DNA from: JBNKHG01 sp050290225
GTDB lineage: Bacteria; Pseudomonadota; Gammaproteobacteria; Pseudomonadales; Cellvibrionaceae
Direction: 5' to 3'
Assembly (NCBI GenBank): GCA_050290225.1
Contig: JBNKHG010000007.1
Coordinates: forward strand, 83,626 to 147,625
Length of the DNA stretch: 64,000 bases
The notes below the pieces were generated by a model. The model was not told where the DNA came from and did no database searches. It saw nothing but the letters and a program-made list of their open reading frames with translations. Each line of letters starts with the position of its first letter. Position 1 is the stretch's first letter. Positions 1-8,726 of the stretch are shown here, piece after piece. Position numbers and translations under genes: made by a program.

Positions 1-1
1 G

Positions 2-997
2 GTGGGCTACGGCTTGGTTGTCGGCCTCGACGGAACCGGCGACAAGACCAACCAGGCCCCGTTTGCCACCCAGTCGTTTATCAATATGTTGAAACAGTTC
101 GGTATCACTGTGCCGAGTGGTACCCGGTTGCAGCTGAAAAATATGGCGGCGGTGACTGTGCACGCAGACCTGCCACCGTTCGCCAAGCCAGGCCAGACGA
201 TTGACGTGACGGTATCATCCATCGCCAATGCAAAGAGCCTGCGTGGTGGCAGCCTGTTGATGACACCGCTGAAAGGCGCCGACGGGAATGTCTATGCGAT
301 GGCCCAGGGTAACCTGGTCGTTGGCGGGCTCGGCGTCGAGGGCGCCGACGGCTCCAGTATCACCGTCAATATTCCCAGTGTCGGTCGAATTCCCCACGGT
401 GCTTCGGTGGAGCGCAGCGTGCCGACGAGCTTTGCCAGTGGCCAACCCCTGGTGTTGAACCTCAACCGCGGAGACTTTACCACGGCCAAGCGTATTGCCG
501 ATCGCATTAACGAGGTGCTGGGTCCGCAAGTGGCCAGACCTATGGATGCAACGTCTATTAGGGTGGATGCGCCCGTCAATCCCGCACAGAGGGTGAGCTA
601 CCTGTCGCTGCTGGAGAACCTGGAGGTCACTCCAGGCGAAGAGCCGGCGCGGGTGGTCATCAACTCCCGTACCGGCACCATCGTGGTGGGCAAGAATGTG
701 CGCGTCTCCCCGGTGGCGGTGACCCATGGTAGCTTGACGGTAACCATTGCCGAAAGCCTGAATGTCAGTCAGCCCAACCCCCTCAGTGATGGCGCCACCG
801 TTGTGGTACCAGAGACCGATATCGGTGTGGATGTGGATAAAAGCCTCAAACCCATGTTCAAGTTTGCCCCGGGGCCTTCACTGGACGACATTGTGCGGGC
901 GGTTAATCAGGTGGGGGCGGCGCCAGGCGACCTGATGGCGATTCTGGAAGCGCTGAAAGAGGCCGGGGCGCTAAAAGCCGAATTGATGGTGATCTGA
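2..997 (+). CDS. flgI: Flagellar P-ring protein FlgI (5' end outside window)
   Basis: FlgI assembles the P ring, the bushing around the flagellar rod in the peptidoglycan layer. The window opens inside the gene, so the signal peptide and first few dozen residues are missing and the GTG at position 2 is not the real start. What remains reads as continuous FlgI, from the typical GYGLVVGLDGTGDKT segment to the conserved end GDLMAILEALKEAGALKAELMVI-stop. It is followed 29 bases later by flgJ, as in other flg operons. The family assignment is confident; only the start cannot be placed. Confidence 0.95.
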   Translation: MGYGLVVGLDGTGDKTNQAPFATQSFINMLKQFGITVPSGTRLQLKNMAAVTVHADLPPFAKPGQTIDVTVSSIANAKSLRGGSLLMTPLKGADGNVYAMAQGNLVVGGLGVEGADGSSITVNIPSVGRIPHGASVERSVPTSFASGQPLVLNLNRGDFTTAKRIADRINEVLGPQVARPMDATSIRVDAPVNPAQRVSYLSLLENLEVTPGEEPARVVINSRTGTIVVGKNVRVSPVAVTHGSLTVTIAESLNVSQPNPLSDGATVVVPETDIGVDVDKSLKPMFKFAPGPSLDDIVRAVNQVGAAPGDLMAILEALKEAGALKAELMVI

Positions 998-1026
998 AAT
1001 CGGCGGAAATTATAGGGATCGAAATA

Positions 1027-1953
1027 ATGAGCATGCAATTGGACAAGGCCAGTGTTTTTACCGACCTGGCGGGACTGCAAAGCATCAAGCGCTTGCCCAG
1101 GGGCGAGTCTGAAGAGGCGCTGCGCGCCGTGGCCGAGCAGTTTGAGTCGATCTTCGTCAATATGATGATGAAGAGCATGCGTGACAGCAACGCCGTTTTT
1201 GAAGAGGGTAGCCTGACCAGCTCCAACGAGCAGAAGTTTTACCGCGATATGTTCGATCAGCAGTTATCGCTGACAATGGCTTCCGGTCGGGGTGTCGGTC
1301 TTGCCGACGTATTGGTACGCCAGTTGAGCAAGTCCTATGGTGCGGAAGTGCGACAGACATCGGAAAACCTTCCGGGGACTGCGCTCGATACAATTGACCA
1401 CAAGCCGGTGGTTGAGATGCAAGGCGATACCGGGCAAGAGACACCCGATACCGCCCCGGTATTTGAATCGCCCCAGGCTTTTGTGGATTACCTCTATCCC
1501 CGGGCGCAAAAGATCGCCAGCCGTTTGGGGTTGGACCCTCGATTTATGGTTTCCCAGGCGGCACTGGAAACGGGTTGGGGACAAAAAGTGATGTCCAGGG
1601 CGGATGGTGGCAGCAGTTATAACCTGTTCGGCATCAAGGCAGATGAGCGTTGGCAGGGGGAGGTGGCCCGGGTTTCCACCCTGGAGTATCGCGGTGGTAT
1701 TCCCCGCCGCGAGCAGGCGAGCTTCCGGGTCTATAACTCGTTCGATGAAAGCCTGGAAGATTTCGCCGATTTCCTGAGTTCGAGTCAACGTTATCAAAAA
1801 GCGTTGTCCGTAAGTGATGATCCGGAGCAATTCATCCTTGAGTTGCAGCACGCGGGCTATGCTACCGACCCCGCCTACGCGGACAAGATCAGCAACATTG
1901 CCAACGGCGATGTTTTTGACAAGCAAAACCTCCAGGGGAAGGGCGCGGCCTAA
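1027..1953 (+). CDS. flgJ: Peptidoglycan hydrolase FlgJ (rod-cap and glucosaminidase)
   Basis: FlgJ (308 aa) caps the growing rod and opens the peptidoglycan for it. The N-terminal third (about residues 1-105) carries the rod-binding domain, with the conserved FESIFVNMMMKSMRDSN stretch. A linker follows, and the C-terminal half is a glucosaminidase domain (about 150-290) with SQAALETGWGQ around the likely catalytic Glu and SYNLFGIKAD. This two-domain form is typical of beta- and gammaproteobacteria. ATG at 1027 lies between flgI and flgK with short gaps, so all belong to one operon. Confidence 0.95.
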   Translation: MSMQLDKASVFTDLAGLQSIKRLPRGESEEALRAVAEQFESIFVNMMMKSMRDSNAVFEEGSLTSSNEQKFYRDMFDQQLSLTMASGRGVGLADVLVRQLSKSYGAEVRQTSENLPGTALDTIDHKPVVEMQGDTGQETPDTAPVFESPQAFVDYLYPRAQKIASRLGLDPRFMVSQAALETGWGQKVMSRADGGSSYNLFGIKADERWQGEVARVSTLEYRGGIPRREQASFRVYNSFDESLEDFADFLSSSQRYQKALSVSDDPEQFILELQHAGYATDPAYADKISNIANGDVFDKQNLQGKGAA

Positions 1954-1970
1954 GGTCGACGTAGACGAAT

Positions 1971-4664
1971 ATGGCGGGGATTCTCAACACAGCACTGTCC
2001 GGATTGCGCATCAGCCAGACTGCTTTGCGCGCCACGGGTCATAATATCGCTAATGCCAACACAGACGGCTACAGCCGCCAGCGCGTTGACATTGAGACCA
2101 ATAATGCCTCCTTCTCCGGTGCCGGCTATATTGGCAACGGCGCCCACGTGGAGTCTGTGGAGCGCATAGCAAATCAGTTTGTGATCGATCAGCTGCGCAT
2201 CGACAGCTCCCTGACGGGAGAGTTAAGTGCCTTTAACGAGAATATTCGACAGCTGGATTCTATGCTGTCAGATCCCGCCACCGGTTTGTCAAACAGCCTC
2301 GATTCCTTCTTCGCAACCTTGCAGTACGGGGCGGATGATCCCACCTCGATTCCGGCGCGGCAGTTGATTATCAGCGAGGCCGAGAACCTGGCGACCCGGT
2401 TTCACACACTCTACGAACGATTCGAAAGCCTCAACGAAGGCGTGAATCAGAAACTGGAAGCCTCGGTCAGTCAAATTAATGCCTTGTCTGCCAATATTGC
2501 GGAACTCAATACCAGTATCGCCGCGGCTATGGGACTAAGCGACAGTCCCCCGAACGACCTGCTGGATCAACGGGACAATGCCCTGCGCGAGCTGGCTTCC
2601 CTGGTTTCCATTCAGGTGATCGAACAAAATGACGGTAAGGTCAATGTCTCTGTGGGAAGTGGCCAGGCCCTGGTGGTGGGCAGCGATGTCCGCAGATTGA
2701 AACTGGTCGAGGGAGACGAAGATCCGAGCCAAATGGATATCGCCTATGACGATGGCGGTAAAGAGCAAATTATCACCCGTTTTCTGACCGGTGGTGAAGT
2801 GGGGGGATTGACGAGCTTCCGCGATACTGCGCTCAACGACGCTTATAACGAATTGGGACGCGTGGCCCTGGTCATGGCTGACACTTTCAACGAGGCGCAC
2901 CGGCTTGGGCTGGATCTCAACAGCGATTTTGGCGGGCGATTTTTCGCTGATATCAATGATCCACAACTGGCCTTGAGCCGGGTATTCCCGTCGTCGTCCA
3001 ACGCGCCACCCAGCGATGGGGTCTTGAGCCTGGAGATTAGCGACAGCAGCTTGATCACCAGTAGTGATTACGAGTTGAATATTACAAGCAACAATATTTA
3101 CCGTGTAACCCGCATCAGTGACGGTGTCGAGGTGGCGGCGGGGGGGCTACCGGGTGCTTTACCGGCGAGTATCGCTTTCGACGGGTTCGAACTGAACCTG
3201 ATCAGCGGTTCGTTTCAGGTGGGCGACAAATTTATTATCCAGCCGACCCGTACCGCCTCTCGCGATATAGCGGTTGAGATTTCCAGGCCCGAGGACCTGG
3301 CCTTTGCCAGTCCCCTGTCGACCGAAGCCTCGCTGGGAAATATCGGTGACGGCAGCATCAGTCCCGGAGAGGTTTTGAGCCTGGAGGGTATCGGCGGCAG
3401 CACCTTGCCTCTGTTTGCGACACCGGGACAAATGTCGCCACCACTGATCGTACAATTCACATCGCCGACAACCTACGACATTCTGGATAACAGCGACCCC
3501 GGCAATCCACAACCGCTGGATCCCCCCATTCGTAACCGCCAATACATTCCGGGGGTGATCAATAATCTGTTCGCTTCGGATCCCGGTGAGACGATTATTC
3601 TGTCTAACGACGACCTGGCGACCACTGCTCTCGGGTTGGCTTCGGCGACTGCGGGTGGCAACGGTTACCCGGCGGAGACCATCAGCTTCTCCACCTTCGA
3701 TCCCATCACCGGATCATCCTCGATAAGTTCGGTGACTACCGTGGCTGGTGCGTCGGCCAGGGAGACTGCCGCACTGTTAGCGGCGGAGGCAGGTGTTAGC
3801 GCCAGCGCGCACAATTATATCGATCTGTCCGGGATGAACCTGACGCCGGCGCCGGCTTCGGTGGAAATCAACCTCAATGGTACTTCCTTTGTGGCTGATG
3901 CCACGACCGTAGGGGATATGACTTCCGAGGCGCAGGTGTACGATTATCTGGCCCAGCAAATTAACCAGGATGCGGGTTTTCAGAGTCAGGGTATTTACGC
4001 CGTCAGTGGTACAGACGCCAGCGGTAACCGCGAGTTGCGAATTTATGACAGCAACGGTGATGACCTGTCGATTGGATTGGTGGCCGGGCCAGACGTTAAT
4101 TTGAACGACGAACTGGGTAACCCGGCGGTGACGCTCAGCGCAGGCGACACCCGTGTGGTGGGTGGTTATATCGATGTCACTCTGGCTGATAGAGTCAGTA
4201 TGAACACAACGCCGACGGTGAGTGCTTTATTCGGCGATAGCAGTGCCGCGGGCTTCGCTCAGTCGACCTACCTGGGCATTCAGGCGAGTATCAGTGGTAA
4301 TCCCGTTACCGGCGACAGTTTTACCCTGGATTTCAATCAGGATGGAATTACCGACAATCGCAACGCCTTGCGGATGGGTAATCTTGGGTTGGGCAAGTTT
4401 GTCGATGAGGGGCGCTCCACCTACAGCGAGGCCTATGCCGCTTTGGTCGAAGGTGTGGGAATCAAAACCAGCGCTTCGAATATCAACCTGAAAGCGAGCG
4501 AGCAGGTGTTGCAGCAAACCTCGGATTTGCGTGATTCCATTTCAGGGGTCAACCTCGACGAGGAGGCCGCCAGTCTTATCAAATTTGAACAGGTATACAA
4601 TGCCAATGCCCAGGTGATATCCGTGGCGCGGGATTTGTTTGATCGCCTGATCAATGTATTTTAG
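1971..4664 (+). CDS. flgK: Flagellar hook-associated protein 1 FlgK (enlarged)
   Basis: FlgK (HAP1) forms the first hook-filament junction layer. The N-terminus (AGILNTALSGLRISQTALRATGHNIANANTDGYSRQRV) and C-terminus (GVNLDEEAASLIKFEQVYNANAQVISVARDLFDRLINVF) are the canonical coiled-coil D0/D1 segments. At 897 aa it is well above the 550-680 aa usual for FlgK. The extra length lies in the middle (roughly residues 330-800), a Ser/Thr/Asp-rich beta-type region that looks surface exposed. The start is the ATG 17 bases after flgJ. The large insertion parallels the enlarged FliD and flagellins of this locus. Confidence 0.95.
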   Translation: MAGILNTALSGLRISQTALRATGHNIANANTDGYSRQRVDIETNNASFSGAGYIGNGAHVESVERIANQFVIDQLRIDSSLTGELSAFNENIRQLDSMLSDPATGLSNSLDSFFATLQYGADDPTSIPARQLIISEAENLATRFHTLYERFESLNEGVNQKLEASVSQINALSANIAELNTSIAAAMGLSDSPPNDLLDQRDNALRELASLVSIQVIEQNDGKVNVSVGSGQALVVGSDVRRLKLVEGDEDPSQMDIAYDDGGKEQIITRFLTGGEVGGLTSFRDTALNDAYNELGRVALVMADTFNEAHRLGLDLNSDFGGRFFADINDPQLALSRVFPSSSNAPPSDGVLSLEISDSSLITSSDYELNITSNNIYRVTRISDGVEVAAGGLPGALPASIAFDGFELNLISGSFQVGDKFIIQPTRTASRDIAVEISRPEDLAFASPLSTEASLGNIGDGSISPGEVLSLEGIGGSTLPLFATPGQMSPPLIVQFTSPTTYDILDNSDPGNPQPLDPPIRNRQYIPGVINNLFASDPGETIILSNDDLATTALGLASATAGGNGYPAETISFSTFDPITGSSSISSVTTVAGASARETAALLAAEAGVSASAHNYIDLSGMNLTPAPASVEINLNGTSFVADATTVGDMTSEAQVYDYLAQQINQDAGFQSQGIYAVSGTDASGNRELRIYDSNGDDLSIGLVAGPDVNLNDELGNPAVTLSAGDTRVVGGYIDVTLADRVSMNTTPTVSALFGDSSAAGFAQSTYLGIQASISGNPVTGDSFTLDFNQDGITDNRNALRMGNLGLGKFVDEGRSTYSEAYAALVEGVGIKTSASNINLKASEQVLQQTSDLRDSISGVNLDEEAASLIKFEQVYNANAQVISVARDLFDRLINVF

Positions 4665-4724
4665 GCCGCCTGTGTTTTATTGATGGTTTTAGTCATCAGT
4701 CCTTAGACAACCCGGATTGCAGAC

Positions 4725-5948
4725 ATGAGAGTATCCACGGTCCAGATCTACAATATCGCTACCAACAGTATTGCCGATACCAATGCGGAGATCGCCAAAA
4801 CCCAGACGCAGTTGTCAACCGGACAGCGGGTGCTGACACCCGCCGACGACCCGGTGGCCGCGACCAAGATCGTGCAGTTGAATCAGGAACTGGCGAAAAT
4901 CGAGCAGTACAACAACAATATCGATATTGCCGAAAACAACCTGCAGTTGCAGGAATCCACGCTTAACAGTGTTGAGAATCTGATCCAGCGCACGCGCGAG
5001 CTTACCGTGCAGGCGGGTAATATCGGCACCTTGAGCCCCAACGATTATATTACCCTGGCCGCGGAAGTGGATTCGCTGCTCGATGAGATGGTGAACCTGG
5101 TCAATACCACCAATGCCAGTGGCGATTATATTTTTGCCGGTTACAAAGGGGGGCGGGAGCCCTTCACCGGCAGCGCTGAGACTGGCTTCGATTACCAGGG
5201 CGATGAGGGACAGCTGAACATAAAAATCTCCAATAACAACAGTATTGCTGTCACGGATTCCGGCAAGCGGTTGTTTGTGAATGTGGATAGCGCGCAAAAA
5301 ACCATTCGTACGGAGGTCAGCCCCGTCAATCAGTCGTTGCCGCCATTGATAATCAGTGTTGGTCAGGTGGTGGATCAGACCACCTACGACGCCTTTTATC
5401 CGGAAGATATGGTGGTTACCTTTGACAATCCCCCCACCAGTTACACCATTACCGAAAAGTCCACAGGCAATGTCATTGTCGCAGCCCAGCCTTATACCGC
5501 TGGCAGCGAGATTCAGGTCAACGGGGTCAGCTTTACAATCTCGGGAAGCCCTGCGGCCAACGACCAGTTGTTTATCGACTCCACGGAACAGCAAGGCGTT
5601 CTGACTACGCTGGCGCGATTGAGCGATGCCATGAAGAATACGGACGGCAGTGCCAGCGACAATGCCATGTTGGGTAGGGTAGTGGCAGATACCTTGAATA
5701 ATCTCGACTACACCCAAACCAGTGTGCTTGAGGTGAGATCTGAGTTGGGAGCCAGGTTTAATACGCTGGATAATACGAGGGATTTACACCTGGACGCCGA
5801 ACTGGCTCATCGCGAGGTTCTGTCTGAATTGCGGGATCTTGATTACGCCGAGGCTTCCGCCCGCTTGTCTGCCCAGACGTTGATTCTGGAGGCGGCACAA
5901 GCGAGTTTTGTCCGCATCAGTCAGTTGAGTCTATTCGCCCGTTTATAG
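4725..5948 (+). CDS. flgL: Flagellar hook-associated protein 3 FlgL
   Basis: FlgL (HAP3, 407 aa) is the second junction protein, linking FlgK to the filament. The flagellin-like N-terminus (MRVSTVQIYNIATNSI, with STGQRVLTPADDPVAATKI) and the C-terminal helix (EASARLSAQTLILEAAQASFVRISQLSLF) are characteristic. The central part (about 190-300) is a variable beta-rich domain. It is the last gene of the flgI-J-K-L run; the next gene is on the opposite strand and converges on it. Confidence 0.94.
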   Translation: MRVSTVQIYNIATNSIADTNAEIAKTQTQLSTGQRVLTPADDPVAATKIVQLNQELAKIEQYNNNIDIAENNLQLQESTLNSVENLIQRTRELTVQAGNIGTLSPNDYITLAAEVDSLLDEMVNLVNTTNASGDYIFAGYKGGREPFTGSAETGFDYQGDEGQLNIKISNNNSIAVTDSGKRLFVNVDSAQKTIRTEVSPVNQSLPPLIISVGQVVDQTTYDAFYPEDMVVTFDNPPTSYTITEKSTGNVIVAAQPYTAGSEIQVNGVSFTISGSPAANDQLFIDSTEQQGVLTTLARLSDAMKNTDGSASDNAMLGRVVADTLNNLDYTQTSVLEVRSELGARFNTLDNTRDLHLDAELAHREVLSELRDLDYAEASARLSAQTLILEAAQASFVRISQLSLFARL

Positions 5949-5981
5949 TCTTTTGCCTGTTCCCGGGACAAGCCCGGCCGC

Positions 5982-6299
5982 TTACTGGTGCTGCTGGTAG
6001 ATTTTGGCCGCCTTGCTGCCTTTGTTGAGGTTTTTCAGTTGTGTGGCACTGTCGGCGTGACTGACTTCGACCAGCGATTTTATTTCACTGTCTATTTGTC
6101 TGATCCGTGCAATGCAGTCTCCCGCGAGGGTGGCGAATTCGCCCGGTATGTTTCCCGGGAATGTCTGCTTTAGCAGGTTTTCCCGTTCTGCATGACGGGT
6201 TTCCAGTTCCTCCCAGCGCTGCTCATTGGCACAGCGCAACATGGTTTGGCTCAGGGCGATAAGTCGGTCAATATTTTGGTGAAACTGCTCGGGGGTCAT
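5982..6299 (-). CDS. FliT-like flagellar chaperone (minus strand)
   Basis: A small protein of 105 aa, predicted all helical. Its N-terminal half (RLIALSQTMLRCANEQRWEELETRHAERENLLKQTF) has the WEEL...ER..LL pattern of FliT-type export chaperones, which hold hook-cap proteins for export. It is the only flagellar gene on the minus strand here and sits between flgL and the first flagellin, converging on flgL with a 33-base gap. The start is the ATG at 6299. A sequence resembling the sigma-28 -10 box lies just upstream but has no matching -35. Another short helical export accessory protein is possible. Confidence 0.6.
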   Translation of the reverse strand: MTPEQFHQNIDRLIALSQTMLRCANEQRWEELETRHAERENLLKQTFPGNIPGEFATLAGDCIARIRQIDSEIKSLVEVSHADSATQLKNLNKGSKAAKIYQQHQ

Positions 6300-6527
6300 T
6301 ATCGTCGTTTCCAGGTTGTCGGCCCATAGACTAGCCCAGCCCGGTGCGCGCCCGCAACTGTGGTGATTTTTCTCCGGTCATTGTAAACAGGATTTGACTG
6401 GACGTTTGCCGCTTGAGGGGAAGACTTTTGCCGCCCCGCTGTAAATGCCGGTTCGAACCTCTGACACGGCAACTAAGGCGACAAAAAAACTAATAAAAAC
6501 AGAGCAGTAGCAACGTTCAAATGCATT
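6300..6527. other. Intergenic region upstream of flagellin 1
   Basis: This is the divergent space between the minus-strand fliT-like gene and flagellin gene 1. It holds the upstream control region for the sigma-54 promoter at 6528. FleQ/FleR-type activators would bind in or near it, but no palindromic activator site was certain by eye. A 77-codon minus-strand open frame at 6378-6611 runs through the promoter and shows no protein-like features. Confidence 0.5.
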
Positions 6528-6543
6528 TGGCATAGGTGTTGCA
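6528..6543 (+). promoter_or_regulatory. Sigma-54 (RpoN) promoter of flagellin 1
   Basis: The sequence TGGCATAGGTGTTGCA matches the -24/-12 consensus (TGGCAY-N5-TTGCW) with the required GG-N10-GC spacing. Transcription would start about 12 bases downstream, leaving a leader of about 100 bases before the ATG at 6654. FleR or FleQ, both encoded here, are the likely activators. Confidence 0.85.
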
Positions 6544-6653
6544 AAACTATCTCCAAGCCCGAATGTGTAGCGCTGTTGGGATTCCCTGAAGTGCGAGAGG
6601 TGATACAGCAATCCTTGACGACGGCGAGTACCTAAAAATATAGGAGATGAAAT

Positions 6654-8408
6654 ATGCCTTTAGTCATTAACACCAATGTGACGGCACTGAACTCTCAACG
6701 TCAGTTGGTTAAATCCGGCGATGACCTGAGTCAGGCCATGGAGCGCTTGTCGTCGGGTAAGCGTGTCAATACGGCCGCTGACGACGCCGCGGGTCTGGCT
6801 ATTGCCAACCGCATGACTTCGCAGATTCGCGGTCTTGATCAGGCGGTGCGAAATGCCAATGACGGAATTTCCATGATTCAGACCGCTGAAGGTGCCATGG
6901 ATGAAACCACCAATATTTTGCAACGTATGCGCGAGTTGTCGATTCAGTCCGCAAACGGCATCTACTCCGACGCTGACCGGGCCACGCTGGACGCCGAAGT
7001 GCAGCAATTGAAACAGGAACTGGATCGTATTGCGGATACCACATCCTTTAACGGCCAGCCGCTGCTGGATGGTTCCCTGGCCAATGTGACGCTGCAAGTG
7101 GGTTCGATGGCCAACCAGACTGTCGACCTGGATATAGGCTCCTTCAGCACATCCAGCCTGGGTGGCGCGTCCGGCGATATTGTGGGCAGTGCTTCCACCA
7201 ACGGTTTGGCGGATTTCACCACTGTCTTTACCGCAACCGGCGATATCACTATCAATGATACGGACATTACCGCCATCGACCATACCGCCACTTCCACGGA
7301 TACGGTGAATGAAATACTCAATTCCATCAATGCCGACCTGGATGGCAAGGGCGTGGAAGCCTCTGCTGTTGTGACAGTCGAGGGGACGTCGGTAGGTACG
7401 GGAATTTTGCGAGCGGGCACTGACACCTTCACCATTGATGTGGTTGATGGGGACGGTAATGCCCAATCCTTTGTGATTACCGGCACCAACAGTATGAGTG
7501 AGCTGGTCGCAAAGATTAATGAAGAGACCAGTGTTGATGCCAGTGTTAACGATAAAGGTTATCTGGTACTGGCCCAGGAAAACGTGCTCAGTATCCAAAC
7601 CACCGATAACACCACGCTTCCAGATGACAAGGCCAGTGGTATTTCCGATGCCACGACCAATTTCTCGTTTGTGCTGACCGATACTTCCGCCGAGAACAAC
7701 GGCATAAAGGTGGAAATTGTGGCCGCTACCACAGCGGCTGAACTGGCGGCATTTGGTTTGAATTCCAACGATGACAATGGCGCCCTGCAGGGAAACACCG
7801 TATCTGCCGCCTCCATGGCTGAGGGTGACCTGATTATCAACGGGGTCGAAGTCGGGGCGGTGGTGCCCTCCGCGGCGACCGCTGCCGCCAAAGCGGCGGC
7901 GGCTATCAATGCGATCAATGCCATTTCCGATCAAACCGGTGTGATTGCCTTTGCCGGGACAGCAACGGATTCCATCGCGCTGCGTTCAGCGGACGGCACT
8001 GAATTCTCGATTGAGGCCGGCAATGGCGTTACCGCGGCTGCGCTGTTCACCACGATCGGCTTTACCGAGCAAAATGCTGCGGGCGGTGTCGGTTCTGTGG
8101 CCAGCATCAGCATCGCTACCGCAGCGGGAGCCCAGAAAGCCATCGATATCATCGACCGGGCCCTGGAGCAGATCAACGCCACCCGCGCAGATCTGGGTGC
8201 TGTCAATAACCGGCTCGACTTCACCATTTCCAATTTGATGAACGTCTCCGAAAATACCGCAGCCGCGCGTTCGCGCATCATGGATGCGGACTTCGCGGCG
8301 GAAACCTCCAACCTGGCCCGTGCGCAGGTGTTGCAGCAGGCATCGACGGCCATGCTGGCCCAGGCCAACGCCCAGCCACAGCAGGTTCTGCAGCTGTTAC
8401 AGGGGTAA
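6654..8408 (+). CDS. fliC1: Flagellin 1
   Basis: A filament subunit of 584 aa. The N-terminal D0/D1 helices (MPLVINTNVTALNSQRQL, LSSGKRVNTAADDAAGLAI) and C-terminal helices (DFAAETSNLARAQVLQQASTAMLAQANAQPQQVLQLL) are canonical. The middle (about 170-470) is a long Thr/Asp/Ala-rich region with flagellin-IN type beta modules. ATG at 6654 follows an AGGAGAT ribosome site. It is a close paralogue of the next gene, from tandem duplication, but has a sigma-54 promoter where the other has a sigma-28 promoter. The arrangement recalls Vibrio flaA against flaB-E; fliC1 is a positional name. Confidence 0.95.
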   Translation: MPLVINTNVTALNSQRQLVKSGDDLSQAMERLSSGKRVNTAADDAAGLAIANRMTSQIRGLDQAVRNANDGISMIQTAEGAMDETTNILQRMRELSIQSANGIYSDADRATLDAEVQQLKQELDRIADTTSFNGQPLLDGSLANVTLQVGSMANQTVDLDIGSFSTSSLGGASGDIVGSASTNGLADFTTVFTATGDITINDTDITAIDHTATSTDTVNEILNSINADLDGKGVEASAVVTVEGTSVGTGILRAGTDTFTIDVVDGDGNAQSFVITGTNSMSELVAKINEETSVDASVNDKGYLVLAQENVLSIQTTDNTTLPDDKASGISDATTNFSFVLTDTSAENNGIKVEIVAATTAAELAAFGLNSNDDNGALQGNTVSAASMAEGDLIINGVEVGAVVPSAATAAAKAAAAINAINAISDQTGVIAFAGTATDSIALRSADGTEFSIEAGNGVTAAALFTTIGFTEQNAAGGVGSVASISIATAAGAQKAIDIIDRALEQINATRADLGAVNNRLDFTISNLMNVSENTAAARSRIMDADFAAETSNLARAQVLQQASTAMLAQANAQPQQVLQLLQG

Positions 8409-8440
8409 GCGCCAGGCCGTGACAGATGTCACAGGCGGGC

Positions 8441-8474
8441 AAAAAAACCAGGGCTGAACCCCTGGTTTTTTTTT
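8441..8474 (+). terminator. Rho-independent terminator after flagellin 1
   Basis: An inverted repeat CCAGGG/CCCTGG (8448-8453 and 8460-8465) with a 6-base loop is flanked by an A-run and followed by nine T residues, the classical intrinsic form. The flanking A-run makes it partly symmetrical. It separates the two flagellin transcripts. Confidence 0.9.
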
Positions 8475-8581
8475 GCCCTATTTACTGATTTGTTGAGTCT
8501 GGCTTGTAAGTTATTGAAATACATAGAAAAACAACTTTCGACATGAAGATTGGGGCTGGCATATATTTCAACATTTTTTTC

Positions 8582-8608
8582 TAAAGTTCACTGTTGAGCC
8601 GTCGATAA
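8582..8608 (+). promoter_or_regulatory. Sigma-28 (FliA) promoter of flagellin 2
   Basis: TAAAGTTC (8582-8589), an 11-base spacer, then GTCGATAA (8601-8608). This matches the FliA consensus TAAAGTTT-N11-GCCGATAA at 7 of 8 and 7 of 8 positions with exact spacing. The leader to the ATG at 8727 would be about 110 bases. Confidence 0.85.
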
Positions 8609-8726
8609 AGGTAGTCAGAGGTGACATACCGAGTGTTTATGGTCACTTCCGAAGGACCTGAACAGGAAGGACCTGAATGGGCTGGTCACGACTGACCGGC
8701 GTTAGTAACCAAGTAGGAGGCTCATA

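Noticed and set aside
6316..6323. Sigma-28 -10-like box for the minus-strand fliT-like gene
   Set aside because: The -10 fits (GCCGACAA on the minus strand), but no -35 is found at the proper distance.
6378..6611. Minus-strand 77-codon frame upstream of flagellin 1
   Set aside because: It overlaps a perfect sigma-54 promoter and has no protein-like pattern.
6660..7934. Minus-strand open frame of 424 codons opposite flagellin 1
   Set aside because: A shadow of the flagellin gene caused by its codon bias; there is no ribosome site or domain.
8556..8572. TGGCATATATTTCAAC upstream of flagellin 2 as a sigma-54 site
   Set aside because: The -24 half is good, but the -12 TTGC is missing, and a proper sigma-28 site follows.
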